Shown: one piece after another, positions 53,519-61,863 of the stretch
Position numbering within the stretch: the first letter of the stretch is position 1
How the letters are laid out: every line of letters starts with the position of its first letter
Origin: Mesorhizobium sp.
GTDB taxonomy: Bacteria; Pseudomonadota; Alphaproteobacteria; Rhizobiales; Rhizobiaceae
Length of the DNA stretch: 64,000 nucleotides
Direction: 5' to 3'
Assembly (NCBI GenBank): GCA_004017535.1
Contig: SAJS01000021.1
Location: 49,063-113,062 of the forward strand
Program-made: the position numbers and the translations under genes
The notes under the pieces: model-generated
Databases searched by the model: none
What the model was told of the DNA's origin: nothing
What the model saw: only the letters and a program-made list of their open reading frames with translations

Positions 53519-54823
53519 ATGATTGAACAATTCGATGCCATAGTGGTCGGAGCCGGCATGTCTGGAAACGCAGCTGCTTACACTTTGGCAAGCCAGGGGC
53601 TGAAGGTACTGCAGTTGGAGCGCGGGGAATATCCGGGCTCTAAGAACGTCCAGGGTGCCATAATGTACGCGAACATGCTGGAGAAGATCATCCCGGACTT
53701 CCGGGATGATGCGCCCCTCGAGCGGCACCTGGTCGAACAGCGACTTTGGGTGTTGGACGACACGTCTCACACCGGAATTCATTACCGGTCGGACGACTTC
53801 AATGAGGCGAAACCCAACCGCTACACGATCATTCGCGCCCAGTTCGACAAATGGTTTTCCCGCAAGGTGCGCGAGGCTGGCGCGACGGTCCTGTGTGAGA
53901 CGACCGCGACGGAACTCGTCCGTGATGGCAATGGCAAGGTGATCGGCGTCCGCACAGACCGGGCTGGCGGAGTGGTCTTCGCGAATGTGGTCGTTCTCGC
54001 AGAAGGGGTGTCGGGATTGCTTGGCACTCGCGCAGGCCTGCGCGAGATGCCGAAGCCGGAGACCGTGGCGCTTGCCGTCAAGGAAATGCATTTCTTGCCC
54101 GAAGAGGTCATTGGCCAGCGGTTCGGGGTCAAGGGCGATGAAGGCTGCGTAATCGAGGCCGTGGGCACGATCTCTCGCAGCATGGCCGGGCTCGGCTTCC
54201 TTTACACCAACAAGGAGTCGATATCACTCGGCATCGGCTGCCTGGTCTCGGATTTCGCCGCGACGATGGAGAGCCCGTCCGCCCTCCTGGATGCGATGAA
54301 AAACCATCCTTCGATCCGGCCGCTGATCGCTGGCTCGGAGGTGAAAGAATATGCCGCCCATCTTATCCCCGAAGGTGGTTACAAGGCCATTCCGCAGCTC
54401 TTCGGCGACGGTTGGGTCATCGTCGGCGACGCAGCGCAACTGAACAATGCCATTCACCGTGAGGGTTCGAACCTTGCCATGACCTCGGGTCGTGTCGCGG
54501 CTGAGGCGATCATCAAAGTCAAAAGCCGCAACGGTCCTATGACCAAAGCGAACCTTGCGCTCTACAAGACGATGCTGGATGACTCCTTTGTGATCAAGGA
54601 TCTTAAGAAATACAAGGACATGCCAGCCTTGCTCCACACCAATTCCAGCAACTTTTTTGACAGCTATCCGCGGCTGATGTCGCATGCCGCTCAGAACTTC
54701 ATGCGTGTCGACGGCACGCCGAAGATCGAGAAGGAAAAGAACACCACGGCCGCCTTCATCAACGCGCGCTCGCGCTGGGGGTTGGTCAGCGACGCGGTCC
54801 GCCTGGCATTGGCATGGCGCTGA
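53519..54823 (+). CDS. fixC: Flavoprotein-quinone oxidoreductase FixC
   Basis: A 434-residue ETF-QO-like flavoprotein. FAD motif [20 protein letters not shown] at the N-terminus; [20 protein letters not shown] is the second FAD-contact region. A GGGAGAGGAC site precedes the ATG at 53519. Works with FixX on the cytoplasmic face of the membrane to pass electrons to quinone. Confidence 0.96.
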   Translation: MIEQFDAIVVGAGMSGNAAAYTLASQGLKVLQLERGEYPGSKNVQGAIMYANMLEKIIPDFRDDAPLERHLVEQRLWVLDDTSHTGIHYRSDDFNEAKPNRYTIIRAQFDKWFSRKVREAGATVLCETTATELVRDGNGKVIGVRTDRAGGVVFANVVVLAEGVSGLLGTRAGLREMPKPETVALAVKEMHFLPEEVIGQRFGVKGDEGCVIEAVGTISRSMAGLGFLYTNKESISLGIGCLVSDFAATMESPSALLDAMKNHPSIRPLIAGSEVKEYAAHLIPEGGYKAIPQLFGDGWVIVGDAAQLNNAIHREGSNLAMTSGRVAAEAIIKVKSRNGPMTKANLALYKTMLDDSFVIKDLKKYKDMPALLHTNSSNFFDSYPRLMSHAAQNFMRVDGTPKIEKEKNTTAAFINARSRWGLVSDAVRLALAWR

Positions 54824-54835
54824 AGAGGGTACAAG

Positions 54836-55135
54836 ATGACGATCGCAGTGACGAAGGTTCGTGTCGAGGACAAACTTTACCAGAACCGCTATCTGGTCGA
54901 TTCCGGCCGCCCCCATATTATAGTGCGACCGCACGACAAGCCAAGCGCGAACTTGCTTGCGTTGACCTACGTCTGTCCGGCGAAATGCTATGAGTTGAAT
55001 GACAAGGGTCAAGTCGAGATCACCGCCGACGGCTGCATGGAATGCGGCACCTGCCGGATATTGTGCGAGAAAGGCGGCGACATCGAGTGGAACTATCCGC
55101 GCGGCGGCTTTGGTGTCCTGTTCAAGTTCGGATGA
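54836..55135 (+). CDS. fixX: Ferredoxin-like protein FixX
   Basis: A 99-residue ferredoxin subunit of FixABCX. Cluster cysteines are in [11 protein letters not shown] and [26 protein letters not shown] precedes the ATG. Last gene of the operon; the canonical next gene, nifA, is present only as a remnant 1.4 kb downstream. Confidence 0.95.
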   Translation: MTIAVTKVRVEDKLYQNRYLVDSGRPHIIVRPHDKPSANLLALTYVCPAKCYELNDKGQVEITADGCMECGTCRILCEKGGDIEWNYPRGGFGVLFKFG

Positions 55136-55401
55136 TCAGCCGGGACCGTGCCAAGAGCATGCCGGCAGCGAGCAACTGCGGCACACCATGAGCCTCTCCA
55201 TCCACTTGCAAAGAGCTAGTGAATATTGGCCTTTCGCAATTCAAATTTCCTTGACTCGTTAGCGGTGTCCTCAGGCCACGGCGCTGCCCTGTGCGCCGGA
55301 CTTACCACCGGTCACGTGGTCGAGCCCCTTTGGGACAACGCCCGGCCATCGTGCCGGATGGCAGCCACAACGGCCGGTGAGCAAGTGGAACGGCACAACC
55401 C

Positions 55402-56113
55402 ATGGCAAAGACGTATGTGCTAGTGCATGGTGCCTGGCATGGCGGATGGTGTTGGCGGGACGTGGCTGCCAATCTTCGCAAGATGGGATGCCACGTGACC
55501 ACGCCGACCAGGTGTCGGCGAACGCGCACGTTTGCTGTGCAAGGACATCACGCCCGACACATTCGTGACCGACATCGTCAACCACATTGTGACGGAAGAG
55601 CTGAGCGATGTGATCCTTGTCGGTCACAGTCTAGGCGGCATCAGCATCACCGGCGCCGCCGACCGGATACCCGACCATATCAGCCATCTCGTTTATCTCG
55701 ACAGCGCCATCGTCGAGAGCGGTCAAAGTGTATTCAGCACCATGCCCCCCGACATCGTCGCGGCCCGTCGAAAATTGGTTGCGGAGGAAGGACGGGGTAT
55801 CTTCATGCCGACTCCGCCGCCAACAGCATTCGGCATTCCCGAGGGACACTCGCTCACGGACTGGGTGCGGCGCCGGATAACACCGCATCCGGCAGGCACC
55901 TACGAAAGCGGACTTAAGCTCGAGCACCCGCTCGGCAACGGCAGACCCCGAACCTATGTCGTCTGCACTAATCCACTCCACCCGCCGATGGCGGGAGCGC
56001 GAGAATGGGTCGCGAAGCAGGATGGCTGGGCGTGGCAGGAACTCGCCACTGGCCACGACGCAATGATCCTCGCGCCGACGGAAGTTGCTCTCCTTCTTAG
56101 CGCAGTCGGCTGA
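55402..56113 (+). pseudogene. Alpha/beta hydrolase (EstC-like esterase), frameshifted
   Basis: Starts MAKTYVLVHGAWHGGWCWRD, the oxyanion-hole part of salicylate-esterase/hydroxynitrile-lyase-like hydrolases, then changes frame near 55510-55525 and continues with CKDITPDTFVTDIVNHIVTE, VGHSLGGISITGAADRI (nucleophile Ser) and a late histidine in ELATGHDAMI. One frame correction would restore a normal protein of about 236 residues, so inactivation is recent or an error in the read. It sits where nifA should follow fixX. Confidence 0.8.
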
Positions 56114-56169
56114 GGAACCAAGTAGGGTGAGCGGCGGCCGATTCTCAGGCCGTGGCCTTGAGCTCTGGT

Positions 56170-56450
56170 GCACGGATAGGCCCAACGGGTCGTTCCGGTG
56201 GCGCCACCGAAACCACTAGGCGGGAGTGGCCTGTCCTGCCGACGTCGCAAGCTTGCGAGCGTTCCGCCGCGGCCGCAGCCCGTAGCGCCGGGCAACCTCC
56301 GAGATCACCGCGTCGGCTCCAGGGTCTCGGAATGACTCCGTGCCTTGTCGTCCATCGACCAATGCCGCCGACCAACAGCGCCGTTGATCACCCTCGAAAA
56401 CGCCGAGGCTGCCGCTCAGGGTCAATCGTAAGTTCAAGTTCAGACACAAG
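56170..56450 (-). pseudogene. IS66-family accessory gene remnant
   Basis: The minus strand reads RRCWSAALVDGRQGTESFRD and VISEVARRYGLRPRR, resembling the helix-turn-helix protein (TnpA) of IS66 elements (RRRWSAEEKARIV... VARRHGLRPQQ). Neither end is complete, and the conserved core is interrupted. It separates the hydrolase pseudogene from the nifA remnant. Confidence 0.55.
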
Positions 56451-56531
56451 CCGATCTCCGATCCACCTCAGAATCGGCAGGCCCACAGATCGCGGGTCCT
56501 CCTGGAAGGACACAGCGCTTACCCTTGAAAT

Positions 56532-56933
56532 ATGGAGAACCATGGCTTTGCGCCGTCGGCAGTTGAGCTGATCTCGCAATGCTATTTCCCCGGCAACGTC
56601 CGAGCCGGAGAACTGCGTGCTTGGCGTTCTCCTCTGGAAGGAACCAATCTTTCGGAACGTGGCAATGTCATCGACGAGCTCTCACGGGCCAGCACGATGC
56701 CGGTTCGGCGCATCGGCGCCCCCTGAACACGAGATAGCCACTTGCGATTCTAACGATACGGCCGGACGGGGGCTGAGACCGCGGCGGACGGAGCGTGACG
56801 GCTGATCGACACAATGGAGAAGGCCGGCTGGGTTCAGGCTAATGCGGCTCGAATTCTCGGCCTCAAGCTGCGACAAGTCGGCTAGGCGATACGCCGGCAT
56901 AGTATCGAGGTGAAGGAAATTCTAAGAGCCTGA
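56532..56933 (+). pseudogene. nifA: nifA remnant (second nifA copy), 3' part
   Basis: The end of the central domain (FAPSAVELISQCYFPGNVR) and the C-terminal helix-turn-helix (TMEKAGWVQANAARILGLKLRQVG) are recognisable and match the intact NifA at 61864-62922. An indel follows NVR, and TAG replaces the tyrosine codon after RQVG, so the DNA-binding domain is cut. It lies directly upstream of nifB, the position of nifA in fixABCX-nifA-nifB clusters. Likely the fossil of the nifA1-type gene. Confidence 0.88.
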
Positions 56934-57018
56934 TGAGCCAATCGTCAGGCCAGTGGTCTTGCGCGCCCTGTGCGCGACAAGGAGTGCTTCGTGCTTCTGA
57001 ACGGATTTGGACTTGCAC

Positions 57019-57034
57019 TGTCGCAAGCAGGACA
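57019..57034 (+). promoter_or_regulatory. NifA upstream activator site of nifB
   Basis: TGT-CGCAAGCAGG-ACA is a perfect TGT-N10-ACA site 71 bases before the -24/-12 element. A second, longer palindromic half-site pair (TGTCGCG ... TGACA) follows at 57041-57060. Confidence 0.82.
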
Positions 57035-57104
57035 AAATTGTGTCGCGCCGGCCTGACACAATGCGATATCGACCCGAATAGTGAACTGAAGCCGCTTTTT
57101 TCAG

Positions 57105-57121
57105 TTGGTATGGCTCTTGCA
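57105..57121 (+). promoter_or_regulatory. Sigma-54 -24/-12 promoter of nifB
   Basis: TTGGTATGGCTCTTGCA fits the RpoN consensus except at one position of the -24 half. Transcription would start near 57132, 27 bases before the nifB ATG at 57159. Confidence 0.82.
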
Positions 57122-57158
57122 CCTTGAACCGCGACGTTACCAGCAACGGAGCCGTTTG

Positions 57159-58640
57159 ATGTCCTCACCGACAGTTTCGATTGAGGGGCCGACTAGCACG
57201 ACATCCGAGGGTTTTCTGGCAGCCGCGAAATCCGGTGGCTGCGCATCGTCCTCCTACGGCTCGTCGCCGACCAGCCCGGGCGAAGGGGATCCGGCTATTT
57301 GGGAAAGGATCAAGGATCACCCCTGCTTTTCGGAGGAAGCGCATCATTATTTCGCGCGTATGCATGTGGCGGTCGCGCCGGCTTGCAATGTCCAGTGCAA
57401 CTATTGCAATCGCAAATACGATTGCGCCAACGAGAGCCGGCCTGGTGTTGTGTCTGAGAAGTTGACGCCCGACCAAGCGCTACGCAAGGTCATCGCCGTT
57501 GCCAACAAAGTTCCGCAGCTTTCGGTTCTTGGCATCGCTGGGCCGGGGGATGCCTGTTACGATTGGGAGAAAACGAAGGCAACGCTCGACCGCGTCATCA
57601 GGGAAATCCCCGACATAAAGCTGTGCGTCTCCACTAATGGGCTCGTGCTGCCGGACCATGTCGCCGAGCTTGCCGAAATGAATGTTGATCACGTGACGGT
57701 CACCATCAACATGGTCGACCCGGAAGTCGGCGCGAAGATCTATCCATGGATCTTTTATGAAAATCGCCGCTACTTCGGCATCGAAGCCGCTCGAATCTTG
57801 CACGCGCGGCAGATGCTGGGCCTGGAGATGCTGAGCGCGCGCGGCATCCTCACCAAAATCAACTCGGTGATGATTCCTGGAGTGAACGACCAGCACCTGT
57901 TTGAGGTGAACAAAATGGTCAGGGAGCGGGGCGCGTTTCTGCACAACGTGATGCCTCTGATTTCGGACCCGGCGCACGGTACCCACTACGGACTCATCGG
58001 GCAGCGCGGCCCAACGGCAATGGAGATGATGGCTCTTCAGGATCGACTTGAAGGTGGCGCCAAGTTGATGCGCCACTGCCGGCAGTGCCGGGCAGATGCT
58101 GTCGGCCTGCTCGGTGAAGATCGTGGCCAGGAATTCACGCTGGACGGGATTCCCGACGATGTCGCCTACGATGCTGGCAAGCGTCAGGCCTATCGGCAGG
58201 TGGTCGCACACGAGCGCCGTGATCATGAGGCGGCGAGGAGCGAGGCCATCGGTATGGTCAAGGCAACAGACTCCGAAAAGTCGCTTCTGGTTGCGGTGGC
58301 CACTAAGGGAGGTGGACGGGTCAACGAACACTTCGGCCACGCGAAGGAATTCCAGGTTTATGAAGTCTCGCCTAGAGGGATCAGCTTGGTCGGGCATCGG
58401 AAGGTCGAGCGGTATTGCCTCGGAGGCGGGGGCGAAGACGCCATCCTCGAGGGCGTCATCGCAGCGCTCGAAGGCATACACATAGTGCTATGCGCCAAGA
58501 TCGGAAATCGCCCGAAGGAACAACTCTCGCGAGCTGGACTGCGCGTAACCGACGCCTATGGCCATGACTACATCGAGACCGCAGTCAGCGCACTTTACGC
58601 GGCAGAGTTTGGGATCAGACCACTAGCGGCGACGGCCTGA
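57159..58640 (+). CDS. nifB: FeMo-cofactor biosynthesis radical SAM protein NifB
   Basis: A 493-residue NifB that makes the 8Fe-9S-carbide core of FeMo-cofactor. Radical SAM motif CNVQCNYCNRKYDC near residue 90; FVRL-type SAM region GIAGPGDACYDW; CRQCRADAVGLLGEDRG near the end of the barrel; residues from about 370 form a NifX-like domain (LLVAVATKGGGRVNEHFGHA). The start is set by the promoter position. First gene of the nifB-fdxN-nifZ-nifT-SIR2 operon. Confidence 0.97.
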   Translation: MSSPTVSIEGPTSTTSEGFLAAAKSGGCASSSYGSSPTSPGEGDPAIWERIKDHPCFSEEAHHYFARMHVAVAPACNVQCNYCNRKYDCANESRPGVVSEKLTPDQALRKVIAVANKVPQLSVLGIAGPGDACYDWEKTKATLDRVIREIPDIKLCVSTNGLVLPDHVAELAEMNVDHVTVTINMVDPEVGAKIYPWIFYENRRYFGIEAARILHARQMLGLEMLSARGILTKINSVMIPGVNDQHLFEVNKMVRERGAFLHNVMPLISDPAHGTHYGLIGQRGPTAMEMMALQDRLEGGAKLMRHCRQCRADAVGLLGEDRGQEFTLDGIPDDVAYDAGKRQAYRQVVAHERRDHEAARSEAIGMVKATDSEKSLLVAVATKGGGRVNEHFGHAKEFQVYEVSPRGISLVGHRKVERYCLGGGGEDAILEGVIAALEGIHIVLCAKIGNRPKEQLSRAGLRVTDAYGHDYIETAVSALYAAEFGIRPLAATA

Positions 58641-58669
58641 GCCGTCTCGTCCGATAACCAGGAGTTAGA

Positions 58670-58864
58670 ATGGCTTTAAAGATCATCGCATCCCAATGTA
58701 CCCAATGCGGGGCCTGCGAGTTCGAATGTCCTTCGGAAGCGATCAAGTTCAAGGGCGACGCCTATGTGATCGATCCAAACAAGTGCACCGAATGCAAGGA
58801 GGCCTTCGATACGCAGCAATGCGTGTCGGTCTGTCCGGTACCGAAAACCTGCGTTCCCGCTTGA
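58670..58864 (+). CDS. fdxN: 2[4Fe-4S] ferredoxin FdxN
   Basis: A 64-residue bacterial ferredoxin with cluster motifs [11 protein letters not shown] and [17 protein letters not shown]; the eight-residue insert in the second motif is typical of nif FdxN. It is the electron donor to NifB or nitrogenase in rhizobia. A CAGGAGTT site precedes the ATG; 29 bases after nifB. Confidence 0.95.
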   Translation: MALKIIASQCTQCGACEFECPSEAIKFKGDAYVIDPNKCTECKEAFDTQQCVSVCPVPKTCVPA

Positions 58865-58940
58865 TTCCTACCGAAACGGTCGGGTTCGCCGCACGACGAC
58901 GCCTGCAACCCGCGACCACAACAAAAGCCTCGAGAAAGGA

Positions 58941-59270
58941 ATGGACAGCATGTGGTCCAGACGCGAACAGGAGGTCGAAATCGGCAGACCGCCACGGTTC
59001 ATGCAGGGTGAGCGGGTCCGTGCGATACGCCACATAAAAAACGACGGCACCTATCCCGGCAAGGAGATCGGCGAAAACCTCGTGCGGAAGGGCGACGAAG
59101 GCTACGTGCGCGACATTGGAACCTTTCTCCAGCAATTCTTCATCTATGCGGTCGAATGGATCGATCGTGGCACGGTCGTCGGCATGCGAGCGCGCGAACT
59201 CATTAGCCTCGACAAAGTCGAGGTTCCCTGCGGAGCTGAAGGCATTTCCAACGGGGGAACAGCCGGATGA
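58941..59270 (+). CDS. nifZ: Nitrogenase P-cluster assembly protein NifZ
   Basis: A 109-residue NifZ, which helps form the second P-cluster of MoFe protein. Seen: PPRFMQGERVRAIRHIKNDG, LVRKGDEGYVRDIGTFLQQF and YAVEWIDRGTVVGMRARELI. An AAAGGA site precedes the ATG. Overlaps nifT by four bases. Confidence 0.93.
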   Translation: MDSMWSRREQEVEIGRPPRFMQGERVRAIRHIKNDGTYPGKEIGENLVRKGDEGYVRDIGTFLQQFFIYAVEWIDRGTVVGMRARELISLDKVEVPCGAEGISNGGTAG

Positions 59271-59479
59271 AAGTAATGATTCGCAGGACCGCTACTGGCT
59301 TGTCGGCTTATGTCCCCAAGAAGGATCTCGAAGAGCCGATCACCGAGATTGAGAACGCTGACTTATGGGGCGGGACCGTGACGCTCAGGAACGGTTGGCG
59401 GCTCATGCTGCCCGACCTTCCGCGCGACACGCGTTTGCCGATCACCGTCGAGGCGATGAAGATTTCCGACGGGGCCTGA
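59267..59479 (+). CDS. nifT: NifT/FixU small protein
   Basis: A 70-residue protein of the NifT/FixU family, of unknown biochemical role, always near nifZ or nifK. Starts MKVMIRRTATGLSAYVPKKD, with WGGTVTLRNGWRLMLPDLP. Coupled to nifZ by ATGA overlap. Confidence 0.93.
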   Translation: MKVMIRRTATGLSAYVPKKDLEEPITEIENADLWGGTVTLRNGWRLMLPDLPRDTRLPITVEAMKISDGA

Positions 59480-59513
59480 TGCCGGTGGGTTCAGTGGCGG
59501 AGAGGAAACGCGT

Positions 59514-60407
59514 ATGAACACGATGCTGAGCTGGGACCATCTCGTCGTCGTCCGGGGCAGTTTTGCCAAAAAACTGATTGACCTGCTGAACGGCGCTCTC
59601 AAGGCCGATCGAGTGATCCCCTATCTCGGTCCTGGTCTTCTGCAGCTTAACCCACCGGAATCACCTGTACCTTGCACCCCTGAAGATGTCGCCGCGGCCC
59701 TCAACAAGCGGGCGCCTGCCCCTTCCAGGATTCGCACCAATATGTGGTCGGTCGCGCAGTTTATCGAGCAGCGCCGACATCGTCGGACTCTCCAAGCGTG
59801 GATGGCGGAGATATTCGCAGCCCCCGCCGAGCCGACCGTTCTTCACGCCTGGCTCGCAACCCTTCAACTGTCTGTCATCATCGACAGCTGGTACGATGGC
59901 GCCATGCGAGCAGCCCTTGCAGAGGCCGGCCAAACAGACGTTGTCGAGATACAAGGAACGACGCGCGCGACCGGAATCGGTAACATCTGGACGAGAACTT
60001 ACGATTTGTCAGGAACAGAACTCGAGGCCGAACAAGTGGCTAGGACGGTGCTCTATGCGCCGCACGGCAGCGTCAGGCCGGCGGCAAACTTCCTCGTGGC
60101 TGATTCCGATTACGTCGAAGTCCTAACCGAAATTGATATCCAGACGCCGATCCCGGACGCGGTGAAGCAACGGCGCGTCAACCGGGGTTTTTTCTTCGTG
60201 GGCTGCCGCTTCAACGATCAGATGCTGCGCACATATGCCAGACAGCTGATGAAGCGCTCCACTGGCCCACATTTTGCGGTGATCGATTCGGCTACGCTGA
60301 CCAGAAACGAACGTCGTTTCCTTGCCGAAGGCGCAATCACGGTCATCGACATGCCGATCCGCAACGCCGCGGCTCGCCTCGTCGGGGTCGATGCTAGCCA
60401 GGATTAA
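59514..60407 (+). CDS. SIR2-like domain protein in the nifB operon
   Basis: A 297-residue protein. The N-terminal part has a degenerate Rossmann-type NAD-binding start (DRVIPYLGPGLLQLNPP), then RTNMWSVAQFIEQRRHRRTL, VIIDSWYDGAMRAAL, TRTYDLSG, LYAPHGSV and a C-terminal FFFVGCRFNDQMLRTYARQL, the arrangement of the SIR2_2 family in which an NAD-binding domain precedes the GxxxxD-type end. It lies 34 bases after nifT with a good GGAGAGGAA site, so it is the fifth gene of the nifB operon. Nif-linked SIR2-like proteins have been noted in other clusters but not explained; NAD-dependent regulation or protection are possible roles. Confidence 0.75.
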   Translation: MNTMLSWDHLVVVRGSFAKKLIDLLNGALKADRVIPYLGPGLLQLNPPESPVPCTPEDVAAALNKRAPAPSRIRTNMWSVAQFIEQRRHRRTLQAWMAEIFAAPAEPTVLHAWLATLQLSVIIDSWYDGAMRAALAEAGQTDVVEIQGTTRATGIGNIWTRTYDLSGTELEAEQVARTVLYAPHGSVRPAANFLVADSDYVEVLTEIDIQTPIPDAVKQRRVNRGFFFVGCRFNDQMLRTYARQLMKRSTGPHFAVIDSATLTRNERRFLAEGAITVIDMPIRNAAARLVGVDASQD

Positions 60408-60714
60408 TGGCCGGCGATTGCTGGTGAGTCGCTGCTTGCCTCCAAGGGCGAAAACTCAGTTGGGAATACATTCGTGAGTAGTAATGCTAGTGGCAGCACA
60501 ACGTAGGCTCTGAATTCGTTGGGCGATGTGAAAGGGTCCGCTGCTGCGGGACGTGAGCACGTTGCGGCGGCATTACGCACATGATCTTGTGACCCCCGTG
60601 GCAAAAGAACTGAAGCGCCCGAGTCGCGACAACATATGCAGCGCTCAATGGCTTCGACAAAAATTCGGCACAGTTTCGACAGTTCGCATGCACCTCCAGG
60701 GTCAACGAGGTTGA
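60408..60714. other. Convergent gap, nothing recognised
   Basis: About 300 bases between the ends of the SIR2-like gene and the acetyltransferase gene. No clear terminator hairpin with a T-run was seen. Confidence 0.4.
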
Positions 60715-61281
60715 TTATGCCTGTTTATGTGGGTCGGCCACGCGAGCAGGAATTCCCACTACCTTTGCCCCGGCGGGAACATCTCGTGTGACCACGCAGC
60801 CAGCGCCTACCACTGCATTATCACCAATCGTGACGCCAGGCAGAATGATTGCTCCACCGCCGATCCAGACACGGCTGCCAATGTGAACAGGACGCCCGAC
60901 CTGCAGGCCGGCCTGCCGCTGCTCGGCATCATGTGGATGATCGGCGGTATAAATCTGCACAGCAGGCCCAATTGCCGTTCCTTGCCCGATTTTGACCTCT
61001 ACCACGTCAAGAATAACGCAGTTGAAGTTGATGTAGGCATTGGCTCCAATGCGGATATTGAATCCGTAGTCGCAAAAAAAGGGCGGACGGATGACCGTTC
61101 CGCGCCCAACCTCTCCCAGCCGCTCGGACAAAAGCTCATGCCAATGCCCCGTGGTCTGCCCCAGCGTATCATTGTACCGCTTGAGCCAAGCCCCGGTGGC
61201 CAACAGGTCAGCTTGGATCTCCGGATCCGCCGCATTGTAAAACTCGCCTGCGAGCATCTTTTCTTTTTGGCTACGCATCAT
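60715..61281 (-). CDS. nodL: NodL-like sugar O-acetyltransferase
   Basis: A 188-residue hexapeptide-repeat acetyltransferase of the maltose/NodL group. Starts SQKEKMLAGEFYNAADPEI (Mac domain), then PFFCDYGFNIRIGANAYINF, catalytic-histidine region QIYTADHPHDAEQR, and left-handed helix repeats WIGGGAIILPGVTIGDNAVV. NodL O-acetylates the non-reducing end of Nod factors; maltose acetyltransferases are very similar. A nod role is favoured because nodE lies 2.4 kb upstream on the same strand, echoing the nodF-nodE-nodL order of other rhizobia, with nifA placed between. No nod box was found just upstream. Confidence 0.65.
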   Translation of the reverse strand: MMRSQKEKMLAGEFYNAADPEIQADLLATGAWLKRYNDTLGQTTGHWHELLSERLGEVGRGTVIRPPFFCDYGFNIRIGANAYINFNCVILDVVEVKIGQGTAIGPAVQIYTADHPHDAEQRQAGLQVGRPVHIGSRVWIGGGAIILPGVTIGDNAVVGAGCVVTRDVPAGAKVVGIPARVADPHKQA

Positions 61282-61541
61282 AGTCTCCCGTCAGGTCGTG
61301 TCCCGTACAGTGATGCAGGAACGCACATCAAACTGCCTCGGCAACTTTGTAACTCGGTCTTGCCGGGCGCGCGGTCGGTCACGAGCCGGGGCGACAGTTT
61401 CGTCTCGACCAACTTCCGCGAATTTGGATATCGCAGATCAACCGGTCGCAGGGGCCAATACCTGACGAGGTCGGCAACTGTCCAGCGGTCGAACTCACTT
61501 TCATGCCCATCTCAGATTGCGTGATATCGAGCGGTAAGCCA
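61282..61541. other. Gap, nothing recognised
   Basis: No gene or regulatory element is recognised upstream of the nodL-like gene. Confidence 0.35.
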
Positions 61542-61691
61542 TCAGCTAATGTATCGACCAGGTCCCGCCAGCGGAGATCTGCGCGTCGCCTCTACGCATG
61601 CTGGCGTGTCACCAATAATACATCGATTATTTCTGGATCCAGGCACGTCGAATTGATTTGCCTTGCGGTGTAGAGCGAAGTTACTAGCCAT
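61542..61691 (-). CDS. Possible 49-residue protein downstream of nifA
   Basis: An open frame MASNFALHRKANQFDVPGSR... of 49 codons, preceded by AAAGGAGTAATCCT, a strong binding site at the right distance from ATG 61691. It lies 172 bases after the nifA stop on the same strand. No family is recognised. It could also be a decayed gene start, since other frames nearby look like broken coding sequence. Confidence 0.3.
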   Translation of the reverse strand: MASNFALHRKANQFDVPGSRNNRCIIGDTPACVEATRRSPLAGPGRYIS

Positions 61692-61863
61692 AGGATTACT
61701 CCTTTTTAGTTTGTCAGTCGCAGAGCCCCAGTATGACTACGTGGTAGAAAGCACACGGCCGGAATCTTGGCAGCGCTGTTCACACCCACTTCGTAAGCCT
61801 GGCCGATGGGCTCGCCAGAGCACCAATGCTTGACCTGCTCCAGCTCTTGCTCGGCGGGTTGTT

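Noticed and set aside
57041-57060. Second NifA site upstream of nifB (TGT ... TGACA)
   Set aside because: The spacer is 12 bases instead of 10; reported only as a remark.
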